The notes beneath the pieces were generated by a model. It searched no databases. It worked only from the letters and a program-made list of their open reading frames with translations, and was not told where the DNA came from. The position numbers were made by a program, and so were the translations under genes. Below are positions 24,462 to 32,334 of a stretch of 33,164 nucleotides of DNA, piece after piece; within the stretch, counting starts at the first letter, position 1, and the number at the start of each line of letters is the position of its first letter. This DNA is from Clostridia bacterium (GTDB taxonomy: Bacteria > Bacillota > Clostridia > Christensenellales > Borkfalkiaceae): positions 1-33,164 of the forward strand of contig CAAGAU010000010.1 of the NCBI GenBank assembly GCA_900767885.1, written 5' to 3'.

Positions 24462-25775
24462 TTATCTCTCGCTATAAAATTCGGAAATTTCAACTACGCG
24501 ACTCTCTTTCATCGCCTTATCCGCCGCGTACACGCAGATATGCCCGTTTATGGAATCGGACAACGCCGTACAACTTACCGACGGTTTTTCGCCGCGCATA
24601 TACCTGACGAAATCGAGCGCGAGTTTTTGGTCGCCGCCGAAATGTCCGCCGTCCTCGCTTTGGTTGTTGGCGTTAAAATCTATAACTCTTTCTTTGCCCT
24701 TGTCTATGTTTGCGCGGTTGTCTTTATCGAAAGTCCTTACGTAAAGTTTTCCGTCGCCTGCCCAGCCTTCTATTTCGCCCTGCGTACCGAGTACGAACAG
24801 CGACCTGCCCGCGCGCTGAGCCGAGCAAAGCATTGTGTGAGTTGCGGTAGAGCCGTTACCAAACTGCATTAAAACCGCTTGATGATCGACTACCGTCGCG
24901 CCCGATTTATACACGCACACGCCGTGCGGGTTATCCGTTTTAAGCGAGTGAATTTTCTCTTCCAAAGTGAGTTCGTACTCTTCTTTTCCCGTACACTGCC
25001 ACGGATAAGCGGCTAAATAATGCGGATTTTCGAGTATCATCATCTTTGCCGAATACTGACAGGTATCGACAAGCGGACAATCGACAAGGCATCTCATCCC
25101 CGCGCCCTTGGGGGCTTTTTCGGGAATAATGAAATTCCTGCCGCCGAAACTGCTTACCTTTACGGGTTTGCTCGCGTTGTTCAGCCAGCAATCAAGGTCT
25201 ATATCGTGGCAACATTTCTGAAGCAGCATAGACGAACCGCATTTTTCTTCGTCAGCCCACTTCCCTCTTATAAACGAAATAGCGTTGTGCGCAACGCCTA
25301 CTCTTTCCTGCGTTTCGACGTGTACCACCTCGCCTATCTCGCCCGAATTTATAATCTCTTTAGCCGTTTTATAAAAATCGCTGTACCGTAAAACGTGGCA
25401 GATCATTACCTTGTTGCCGTGTTTTTTCACAACATCGTAAAGCGAAAGTAATTCTTCGGCGTTGTTCGTAATCGGCTTTTCGAGCAGCATATCGTAACCT
25501 TGTTCGAGCAGCGGTATAGACGTAGGAATATGCAACTTATCCATAGTTCCGTTTATAACGCAGTCTGCAATTTTACCCATAGGCAAAATTTGACTTATAT
25601 CGTCAAAACACATGTCTTCGGGTACGCAGTACAACTCCTTGCACATGTCCCTCACGTGCTTGTCGGGGTCGACGAGAGCCACTATTTTGAGTTGGTCGGG
25701 GCATTTTAACGCTATCTCGGCATACACTCTGCTACGGTGTCCGCAACCGACTATAACGGCGGTTATTGGTTTCAT
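24462..25775 (-). CDS. Gfo/Idh/MocA-family NAD(P)-dependent oxidoreductase
   Basis: This 437-residue cytoplasmic protein has a Rossmann domain with G-C-G-H-R-S (10-15) and the family E-K-P motif (99-101). The catalytic-region motif C-C-H-D-I-D-L-D-C-W-L lies around 188-198. An insert with R-C-x-x-x-C-P-x-x-x-x-C (228-239) could bind a metal or be structural. Such enzymes oxidise or epimerise sugars, and some open glycosidic bonds through 3-keto intermediates. The exact substrate is unknown. Its ATG overlaps the GH2 stop by 4 nt (ATGA), which implies translational coupling. Confidence 0.88.
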   Translation of the reverse strand: MKPITAVIVGCGHRSRVYAEIALKCPDQLKIVALVDPDKHVRDMCKELYCVPEDMCFDDISQILPMGKIADCVINGTMDKLHIPTSIPLLEQGYDMLLEKPITNNAEELLSLYDVVKKHGNKVMICHVLRYSDFYKTAKEIINSGEIGEVVHVETQERVGVAHNAISFIRGKWADEEKCGSSMLLQKCCHDIDLDCWLNNASKPVKVSSFGGRNFIIPEKAPKGAGMRCLVDCPLVDTCQYSAKMMILENPHYLAAYPWQCTGKEEYELTLEEKIHSLKTDNPHGVCVYKSGATVVDHQAVLMQFGNGSTATHTMLCSAQRAGRSLFVLGTQGEIEGWAGDGKLYVRTFDKDNRANIDKGKERVIDFNANNQSEDGGHFGGDQKLALDFVRYMRGEKPSVSCTALSDSINGHICVYAADKAMKESRVVEISEFYSER

Positions 25776-28207
25776 TTATTCGCTCCTTTCGCGTATTCTT
25801 CCGCGAGATATTGTTTGGATTCCTTCCAGAATTGCTTACTTTCGACCGGCGCGTCGTCCATCTCCCAGAACTGAGTCATTATGCTCTCTCTTACGGGTTT
25901 TTCGGCGCACTTTTTCATATACGCTTTTAACGCCTCAACCGACATCCCGGTTTTCGGATTAAAGTCGTCGCTTTGCATATAATCTATAACGAAATTCGCC
26001 ATACAAACGGTAGACGGCTCGTTTTCGTCAAGCCCCGTAAAGTTCAAGCCGCAAACGAGCAGTTTTCCCTTGCCGACGGCAACTTCGAACGCATAAGAAA
26101 AATTACGCAGGGTTCTTTCGTAAATTAGGTCGGGCAGGTTGAAACAGTCCTTATACGCGTCGAAACGGTCGCGACAACTCTTGTCTATGCCCGATATAAG
26201 GTTGGTAGCCTTTGCGGGGAAATCGTCTAAATTTATCTTGTCGCAATCTTCGCTTAACACGCACAGATTAAAATCGTAATACCCGTCGGTCGCAAAGCCG
26301 TATTTATTTAAAATTTCGCGGTTTAACAAGCCGCCGTAATTAGTTCCCCTGTCCCAGATAACGGGTTTAAACCTGTTCCAACTCGCCTTGAACGCGTATT
26401 CGGGGTTTTGCATATCCTTATGAACAACGTGCCGCGTGAAATCGGAACGGTAAACAAGACAAACTTTTTTCCCTTTTTCAAGTTCCGAAAACGCCTTACG
26501 TATATCGGCGGTTATCGTTATATCGCCGTCGTCGTAATTTACAAATTCGTTATACGATAACGCTCCGCGCTTTTCGTAAACCCAGATATTCCACTCGTTT
26601 TCGGCGTATACGCCGTTTTCGCCGTCAAGCGTAATTTTAAGCGTAAGTCTTTCGGAAGATTTAACTTGCGGCAAGAGTATTCTCGCCTTGCAGAGAGTTA
26701 AAAGTCCGTTTTCGGAAACGTCGAGATTTTTCATTCCGCCGCTTGCGTAAACGACGTTTTTTTCGCCTGTTAAATTATACCTTAAATCCGCGTTTTTGCA
26801 ATCTGTTTTGCCCAGGTTTGAAAGTTTTATTTTAAATTCGAGTACTTGCCCCGATATAAAATTGCGTTTTTTAAGGTCGGTCAATATAACTTTATCGCCG
26901 TTGAATTGCAAAAATTTATCGCTCGGCGTTGCGTTTTCGTCGTCGAAACAGTCGATTATCCCGTTGGAATTTTCGTATACGTCGGTATCGGCAAGTTGCA
27001 AAAAATGAAAACCGCCCAAAAGACTGCCCGAACGCATCGCTTCAAACGCCGTTTTCCAACAATTGAACTGAAAACGCTTGCTCGCCGCGTACATTTCGGG
27101 ATAGATATCCTCATAGCCTTTAGCCTTGATCATTTTAAGTTCTTCGTCTACCCACCACGGACTTTTTACGCCGTATTTTTCAAACTTGTTTTTAAGCGCG
27201 GCAAAGTCGCGCAAAGCGGTATAATGGCAGGTTTCGTGCGCTATGAGCGGAACGGAAAAACGCAACTCTCTCACCGTTTCGCTATTCTCGCCTTTCATAA
27301 GCAAAGGCTTATCCTTATCGCCGCCCACCACGAGCAGATTCTCGGTGTTTTCGTACATATCGGCGTGCTTGCCGTAAGGGAAATAATAACTTAAATGTTG
27401 CACGTCTATATCTACGAAAGGTCTGCCGTTCGCGCCCCAGGCGCAAGTGTCCAAAAACAATCTCGTGCCGTCTAATCGCTCTATAAGCGAATATATCTCG
27501 CCTATTCGCTTTGCCGCTGACGAATCTTTTATCTCGTTACCTATGCAATAAACGCAAAGCGACGGGTGATTATAATACTTGTTTACTATTTCTTCTATAT
27601 ATTCGTCGGGAACGAGTACGTCGCCGCTCGTCTGCATTTCGCGCAGGTTATTATATATATCGTCGGGCAGGCGCATTTCGATATGCACCAAAAGTCCCTC
27701 TTCGTCCGCAACGCGGAAAAATTCTTCGTCCGGGACTACGGAATGAAATCTGACTAAATTAAAGCCGTATTTCTTTGCCGCCCTTATGTTTTTGCGGTAA
27801 AAGTCCTCTTTGGTAAGTCCGCAATTGTTCGAGTGGTCGTGCGCCGTCGCCCCGCGTATATATCCGCGGATAAATACGGGCGTACCGTTTAAACACACGT
27901 TTTTACCGTCGGTCGAAAGCGATCTGAACCCGAACGAGCCGCTTAACGTTTCGCTCGAATTTTCGGTTATGATTTTTGCGGCGTAATCGTATAAACACGG
28001 TGTATTAACGCTCCATATCTGCGGTTTTTTTATGCCAAAAGCCCCTTTACACGTTTGCCCTTCGCCACAAAATTCAAAGGAAAATTCCCGCGCGGTATCC
28101 CGTTCCTTTACGCTTAAAATTACTTTTTTTATAATTTCGTCGCCGTTTACGATTATCTCTCCGTTTCCGCGTATATCGTCGGCTTTGATTTTGATTATAG
28201 TTGACAT
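25772..28207 (-). CDS. GH2 family beta-glycosidase
   Basis: This is an 811-residue cytoplasmic enzyme. The TIM-barrel catalytic residues are visible: acid/base Glu225 in G-N-E (223-225) and nucleophile Glu325 in A-H-E-T-C-H-Y-T. Conserved GH2 segments include G-F-R-S (93-96), L-N-G-x-P-V-F-I-R-G (106-115) and F-N-L-V-R-F-H (149-155). The usual N-terminal jelly-roll sugar-binding domain is missing. Only part of the Ig-like domain (about 25-100) precedes the barrel. The C-terminus adds about 380 residues, largely beta-type. Beta-galactosidase, beta-glucuronidase or related activities are all possible. The ATG has AAAGGGA, and it starts 16 nt after the barrel-protein gene. Confidence 0.85.
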   Translation of the reverse strand: MSTIIKIKADDIRGNGEIIVNGDEIIKKVILSVKERDTAREFSFEFCGEGQTCKGAFGIKKPQIWSVNTPCLYDYAAKIITENSSETLSGSFGFRSLSTDGKNVCLNGTPVFIRGYIRGATAHDHSNNCGLTKEDFYRKNIRAAKKYGFNLVRFHSVVPDEEFFRVADEEGLLVHIEMRLPDDIYNNLREMQTSGDVLVPDEYIEEIVNKYYNHPSLCVYCIGNEIKDSSAAKRIGEIYSLIERLDGTRLFLDTCAWGANGRPFVDIDVQHLSYYFPYGKHADMYENTENLLVVGGDKDKPLLMKGENSETVRELRFSVPLIAHETCHYTALRDFAALKNKFEKYGVKSPWWVDEELKMIKAKGYEDIYPEMYAASKRFQFNCWKTAFEAMRSGSLLGGFHFLQLADTDVYENSNGIIDCFDDENATPSDKFLQFNGDKVILTDLKKRNFISGQVLEFKIKLSNLGKTDCKNADLRYNLTGEKNVVYASGGMKNLDVSENGLLTLCKARILLPQVKSSERLTLKITLDGENGVYAENEWNIWVYEKRGALSYNEFVNYDDGDITITADIRKAFSELEKGKKVCLVYRSDFTRHVVHKDMQNPEYAFKASWNRFKPVIWDRGTNYGGLLNREILNKYGFATDGYYDFNLCVLSEDCDKINLDDFPAKATNLISGIDKSCRDRFDAYKDCFNLPDLIYERTLRNFSYAFEVAVGKGKLLVCGLNFTGLDENEPSTVCMANFVIDYMQSDDFNPKTGMSVEALKAYMKKCAEKPVRESIMTQFWEMDDAPVESKQFWKESKQYLAEEYAKGANK

Positions 28208-28223
28208 GTTTATCCCTTTTTTC

Positions 28224-29915
28224 TTACGTGAGCAAAATATCTATTTCGCCTTTTTCGTCGGGCAAAATCACGCTCTCCTGCGCGATAAATCCGCCCGTTA
28301 AAAAGAATATCTCTTTTTTGCTCTCTGTTTCGCCGCAGGTTACTTTTATTTCACCCGCAATAAGCGGCAAAATAAGTTTTAACCCCTCGGCGCGTTTCAC
28401 GGTTATATTAAGTCCGTTTTCGGTCAAAGTATATTCGATTTGCGGTTCTGCGCCCGAAAGTTCGTTGCCTTTATTATCCGACAAGCCCGTTTTCGCAATA
28501 ATTTTATATCCGCCGTCCGCGCTCTTTCCGCTTAATTCCGCTTTTAAGTAAAAGGTGGAATAATATTCGTCGCCGTCAGCCCTTTTAACAAGCCGCGGGA
28601 GCAGACTTCTATGATTTTGCCTGTCTTTTACTTGCTGCATATTAGTCGGTTCGACTAAAACGTAGTCGGTTACCGAACCCATTATCATAGGACCGATTTT
28701 ACGGTTATATAACGCCGTGAGCGTTCCGCCCGTGGCGTGTCCGCTGAAAAATATATCGAAGTCGTAATCGGTTATCGTTGCAAGATAATCGCCTTTCGCT
28801 ATTTTGTACGTTCTTACTTCGGGATAATATTTGCACGAGTCGTTTTCGTCCGACGGGATAGCCGCAGGCGCGGGAATTAAATATTTCTCTTGTATATGCT
28901 CCAAAACGAATGCAAGCGAGTTGATATGCTCGAACGTATGATGAGTACAGGCATATTCGCCGCGTTTATAATAATGCGGTCCGCCGTATAAAAAGCCGTC
29001 TATACTGCATTTATCAAGCATTTCGGCGTTTCTGTAAGCCGCCTCGGCAAACGCGGGGTCTTTATCTGCAAGCAGTAAGAACATCGGCGCGCATCCGTCG
29101 GACGTTCTCGATCCCCAGTACGTCCACTTATTGTTGCGAACGCCGAAAGTGTTGTCCCAACCGCCGTCGGGCAGCATAAAACCGAGATGAGCGCGCACTA
29201 TTTTTACGAGCCGCGCCTTTAAATCTTCGTCGCCTACTTCAAACGCGTATTTTACCAGCGCGGGAACAGACTCTTCCACGTTATAGCCTATATCCACCGA
29301 CTTGCAACCTTTTGCCGAAATTTTATCGTGCGGTTTACTTTCGCCGTATAATAAGCCGTTTTCGGTGATATGTTCCATAGCGTATGCGACTAATCGTTTC
29401 GCCCTGTCGAGATACTTTTGGTTTTTAAAGTAATTGCCCGACAACGCCAGTGCCAGACCGTTGGTGGTGGCGTAATTTATGTTGGCAGGCGACTTTTCGT
29501 CAAGGTTTTCGTAAAGCCATCCGGCCATTTTCGCCGCACGATTTTCAAACGCTATTTTCGTCTGCCCGTCTAAAATCCCCGCGCCGCTGCGCAAAGCCTC
29601 GATTACCGCCGTCTGATGAAAAGTCGTGGTGTATCGCCAGGTAGTCTGCGCGTCGTTATACATTCCGCCGTCGTCGCAAAGCAAATTCTCGCCGTAAGCA
29701 AAAACGTCTTTTGCCGCCTGCAAATACTTTTCGTCGCCGAAAATCTTCGCCGCAACGGTAAAGCCGTATACCGCGTCGGGACACCTGCCGTGAACGTTCT
29801 TGCACGCGCGGCAATATATTCCGCCCCTGAACGCCTTGTCGTCGCTCTTGTCCTGCAAAGATATGAGCGCATCGCAGTATTCTTTAAGTAATTTACGATA
29901 AACGTTGTTTCTCAT
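28224..29915 (-). CDS. Putative (alpha/alpha)-barrel carbohydrate-active enzyme
   Basis: The predicted protein is 563 residues with no signal peptide. The first ~350 residues are helical hairpins with aromatic and His-rich loops (Y-C-R-A-C-K-N-V-H-G, T-T-W-R-Y-T-T-T-F-H-Q-T, W-T-Y-W-G-S-R-T-S-D-G). This matches six-hairpin glycosidases or polysaccharide lyases. The last ~190 residues are beta-sandwich. I cannot assign a CAZy family. An in-frame ATG at 29963 would lie upstream of the predicted transcription start (about 29947), so I chose the ATG at 29915, although it lacks a clear ribosome site. It is first in the enzyme operon, divergent from the AraC gene, and is probably a hydrolase or lyase. 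Confidence 0.72.
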   Translation of the reverse strand: MRNNVYRKLLKEYCDALISLQDKSDDKAFRGGIYCRACKNVHGRCPDAVYGFTVAAKIFGDEKYLQAAKDVFAYGENLLCDDGGMYNDAQTTWRYTTTFHQTAVIEALRSGAGILDGQTKIAFENRAAKMAGWLYENLDEKSPANINYATTNGLALALSGNYFKNQKYLDRAKRLVAYAMEHITENGLLYGESKPHDKISAKGCKSVDIGYNVEESVPALVKYAFEVGDEDLKARLVKIVRAHLGFMLPDGGWDNTFGVRNNKWTYWGSRTSDGCAPMFLLLADKDPAFAEAAYRNAEMLDKCSIDGFLYGGPHYYKRGEYACTHHTFEHINSLAFVLEHIQEKYLIPAPAAIPSDENDSCKYYPEVRTYKIAKGDYLATITDYDFDIFFSGHATGGTLTALYNRKIGPMIMGSVTDYVLVEPTNMQQVKDRQNHRSLLPRLVKRADGDEYYSTFYLKAELSGKSADGGYKIIAKTGLSDNKGNELSGAEPQIEYTLTENGLNITVKRAEGLKLILPLIAGEIKVTCGETESKKEIFFLTGGFIAQESVILPDEKGEIDILLT

Positions 29916-29953
29916 TTTTTTCGCTACTTTTGGTACTAAGATATTTCCGATAT

Positions 29954-29982
29954 ATTTTAGCATATAACTTTTTTTAATTCAA
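29954..29982 (-). promoter_or_regulatory. Promoter of the intracellular enzyme operon
   Basis: On the minus strand, TTGAAT (29982-29977) is followed by a 17-bp spacer and TAAAAT (29959-29954), with an extended TGC before the -10. The candidate operator copy B lies immediately upstream of the -35. Confidence 0.75.
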
Positions 29983-30020
29983 TAGCAATTTTTGCGAAAA
30001 TTTATTGCATTTTTGGCATT
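29983..30020 (-). promoter_or_regulatory. Candidate AraC operator, copy B
   Basis: A 38-bp element carries the same AATGCCAAAAATGCAATAAA as copy A at the same distance from the -35 box. It also contains two partial direct repeats (GCAATTTTTGC and GCATTTTTGGC) about two helical turns apart. It overlaps the -35 of the AraC gene promoter, so one site could activate the enzyme operon and autoregulate the regulator. Confidence 0.65.
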
Positions 30021-30033
30021 ATAGTGATACAAT
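30005..30033 (+). promoter_or_regulatory. Promoter of the AraC-family gene
   Basis: TTGCAT (30005-30010) is followed by a 17-bp spacer and TACAAT (30028-30033). The ATG begins only 6 nt after the -10, so the transcript may be leaderless. Confidence 0.65.
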
Positions 30034-30039
30034 AAAATT

Positions 30040-30840
30040 ATGAAGAATAATCAAGTCAGATTTTATCATTCTATCGACCTCCCCACGACCCCGGATAACG
30101 CGAGTTGGGCGCCGCACCTGCATAACGACTACGAAATACTTTTCGTTTATTCCGTAGAAAACGCCTATTTTAATATTGACGGATTAAAATTTCAACTTAA
30201 ATCTTTCGATCTGGTATTTATAAAACCGGCGGTCATCCATAACCTTACCATACCTTATAATCAGAACTACGAGCGTTGCGGTTTTTATTTTGCCGAAAGC
30301 GCGATTCCTCGCGACCTTAAACCCGCAGTAAACAAATTTAGGCATTTTTATCACGTCGAAGATAAAAACGACCCCTTATTCAAAATAATAGACAGCGTAT
30401 CGAACGCCGAAAAAACGTTTTCCAAAGAAGATCTTTCCGCAGTTTTACCGTCGGCACTGATACAGATACTGTATCACCTTAAATACGCCGCCTCGGCAGA
30501 ATCCTCGGTGGGCGTTTCCAACGATAATATCGACAAAATTTTAAAATATATCGACGCGCACATAACCGAACCTCTCAACGCGGAAATTATTGCCGAAGAA
30601 TGCTTCGTAAGTAAATCCTGGCTCTCGCATAATTTTAAAGAATATCTCGGCATAAGTCTGAAAAAATATATAAATCAAAAGAAAATGCTTATGATAGAGC
30701 AACTTATCCCCACGGGTATTTCAATTACACACCTTACAGAGGAATATTCCTACAACAACTACACCACGTTTTTCAGACAATACAAACAATATTCCAACAA
30801 AAAACCGAGCGCGAACAAAAACCAAACGGATAAAAAATAA
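30040..30840 (+). CDS. AraC-family transcriptional regulator with cupin domain
   Basis: This 266-residue regulator has an N-terminal cupin-like sugar-sensing domain (about 20-90, with H-x-H-N-D-Y-E at 26-32 and I-x-H-N-L near 66-69). Two helix-turn-helix units lie at about 180-205 (A-E-E-C-F-V-S-K-S-W-L-S) and 227-250 (Y-N-N-Y-T-T-F-F-R-Q-Y), as in AraC/XylS proteins. It is divergent from the enzyme operon and shares a short intergenic region with it. It is the obvious candidate to activate the two minus-strand promoters that carry the shared 20-bp sequence. No Shine-Dalgarno sequence precedes the ATG. A strong hairpin follows its stop. Confidence 0.9.
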   Translation: MKNNQVRFYHSIDLPTTPDNASWAPHLHNDYEILFVYSVENAYFNIDGLKFQLKSFDLVFIKPAVIHNLTIPYNQNYERCGFYFAESAIPRDLKPAVNKFRHFYHVEDKNDPLFKIIDSVSNAEKTFSKEDLSAVLPSALIQILYHLKYAASAESSVGVSNDNIDKILKYIDAHITEPLNAEIIAEECFVSKSWLSHNFKEYLGISLKKYINQKKMLMIEQLIPTGISITHLTEEYSYNNYTTFFRQYKQYSNKKPSANKNQTDKK

Positions 30841-30866
30841 AACTTTTAAAGTCGGTTTCCGACTTG

Positions 30867-30904
30867 TCAGCCGCCGCTAGAAAATCTCGCGGCGGCTGAT
30901 TTTA
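30867..30904 (+). terminator. Rho-independent terminator of the AraC-family gene
   Basis: A GC-rich 11-bp perfect stem (TCAGCCGCCGC at 30867-30877 with GCGGCGGCTGA at 30889-30899) has an 11-nt loop and is followed by TTTTAT. A smaller hairpin (30850-30864) sits just upstream. The rest of the gap to 31000 shows nothing clear. Confidence 0.85.
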
Positions 30905-31000
30905 TCGCGAAATGCCGTTCGTTGCATTCGCCTTATCCTGCTTAGGCATTGTTTTTTCGACAACAATTTTTTAAGCATTTTTATTTCGCATTTTTTATAT

Positions 31001-31029
31001 TTGACTAAATTTGCGAAATGAGATATAAT
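31001..31029 (+). promoter_or_regulatory. Consensus promoter of the right ATPase gene, with overlapping inverted repeat
   Basis: TTGACT (31001-31006) is followed by a 17-bp spacer and TATAAT (31024-31029). An inverted repeat ATTTCGCA (30983-30990) and TGCGAAAT (31012-31019) brackets the -35 and places one arm in the spacer, as in a repressor operator. Confidence 0.8.
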
Positions 31030-31047
31030 GTTTTCAGAGGTGGAAAT

Positions 31048-32244
31048 ATGAAACTCATAGAAAGAAAATCGTATTTAAATCAACTTATAAACGTTATTGG
31101 TGCCCCGGATATAAAAGTTATTACCGGTGTGCGCCGCTGTGGGAAATCGAAACTTATGGACGCTTTTATTTCTTACGTTCAAAAACAATTCGAAAACAAT
31201 AACGTTATTCGTATAAAATTAAACCTAAAAGAGTTCGAATCTCTTAAAATCGGAGATAATTTATATAAATATATAGACGCTCGTTTTGCGGCGGAAAAAC
31301 AAAACTTTTTGTTCATTGACGAGGTTCAACTCTGCGACGGATTCGAAACGGTTATAAACAGTTTATACGAAGAAGAAAGATTTAATATTTTTTTAACGGG
31401 ATCAAACGCCTTTTTATTATCTAGCGACCTTGCGACCTTATTCGGCGGACGCGTATTTGAAATAAGCTTATACCCGTTTTCTTTCTCCGAATATCTTTTA
31501 TATTATCCGCAAGCCGACATCGACGACGCTTTTGACAAATACGTAACAACGGGCGGCATGGCAGGTTCTTATTTATATAGGAATTCCGCTGATTCGAGAA
31601 AATATCTGTCAAATATAGTTCGCACGACGATAACGAAAGATATCGTAACGAAATTCAAAATCGAAAACGAAGATTTACTCAATATGATCGTCGATTTTTT
31701 AATGGATAATATCGGCAGTAAAACTTCCATAAGAAACGTGGCAAACGCGCTTACTTCAAACACCTATAAAACGAACGATAAAACGTGTGGCGCTTATATA
31801 GATTATATTTGCCGCAGTTTTCTCTTCTACCCGTTCAAGAGGTACGACGTAAAAGGTAAGCGTTATTTAGAATCGGATAAAAAATACTATCTTGCCGATC
31901 TTTCTTTCCGTTATGCCGTTATCGGTACGAAAAATACCGACTACGGTCATTTATACGAAAATTTAGTCGCTATAGAATTATTGCGACGCGGATATGAAGT
32001 TTACATAGGGCAACTCGGAGAAAAAGAAGTCGATTTCGTTGCGGTAAAAGACGGATACAAAACTTATATACAAGTATGCGACGACATAAGCCGTGAAGAA
32101 ACTTTAAAGCGTGAAATCTCCCCGCTCCTCGCAATAAAGGACGCATACCCCAAATTTATCATCGCAAGGACGAAACACCCCGAAAGTCAGGTAGAAGGTA
32201 TCAAAATAATAGATATAGCAAGGTGGCTTATTTCGCAAATTTAA
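31048..32244 (+). CDS. AAA_14/DUF4143-family ATPase, second copy
   Basis: This 398-residue protein is of the same architecture as the gene at 244-1533, and the first 35 residues align closely. Walker A is GVRRCGKS (27-34), Walker B is L-F-I-D-E-V-Q (88-94) and the sensor is T-G-S-N (117-120). The C-terminal motif E-V-D-F-V-A-V ... Y-I-Q-V fits the DUF4143 nuclease-like fold. An in-frame ATG at 31018 falls inside the promoter spacer. The ATG at 31048 has GAGGTG 5 nt upstream and lies about 12 nt after the likely transcription start, so I use it. It reads away from the sugar locus, mirroring the left copy. Its function is unknown. Confidence 0.85.
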   Translation: MKLIERKSYLNQLINVIGAPDIKVITGVRRCGKSKLMDAFISYVQKQFENNNVIRIKLNLKEFESLKIGDNLYKYIDARFAAEKQNFLFIDEVQLCDGFETVINSLYEEERFNIFLTGSNAFLLSSDLATLFGGRVFEISLYPFSFSEYLLYYPQADIDDAFDKYVTTGGMAGSYLYRNSADSRKYLSNIVRTTITKDIVTKFKIENEDLLNMIVDFLMDNIGSKTSIRNVANALTSNTYKTNDKTCGAYIDYICRSFLFYPFKRYDVKGKRYLESDKKYYLADLSFRYAVIGTKNTDYGHLYENLVAIELLRRGYEVYIGQLGEKEVDFVAVKDGYKTYIQVCDDISREETLKREISPLLAIKDAYPKFIIARTKHPESQVEGIKIIDIARWLISQI

Positions 32245-32267
32245 AAATTTATTTCTTTTGCGAAATA
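32229..32267. repeat. Inverted repeat at the 3' end of the right ATPase gene
   Basis: Arms TATTTCGCAAA (32229-32239) and TTTGCGAAATA (32257-32267) are perfect over 11 bp with a 17-nt loop. They use the same box as the promoter inverted repeat at 30983-31019. No T-run follows, so it may be a binding site rather than a terminator. Confidence 0.5.
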
Positions 32268-32334
32268 TAAAAATATAAGATAAAAACATAAACACTGACT
32301 AAACCTGTCATATTTAACGTGATAAAATATTGTT

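Noticed and set aside
24458..24493. Upstream ATG at 24493 for the GH95 enzyme
   Set aside because: It lies inside the oxidoreductase gene, while the ATG at 24457 has GAGAG and begins just after that gene's stop.
29916..29963. Upstream ATG at 29963 for the barrel enzyme
   Set aside because: It overlaps the -10 region, before the predicted transcription start, and its 16 residues look like translated promoter DNA.
31018..31047. Upstream ATG at 31018 for the right ATPase
   Set aside because: It lies in the spacer of a consensus promoter. The ATG at 31048 has a GAGGTG site and gives an N-terminus that aligns with the left paralogue.
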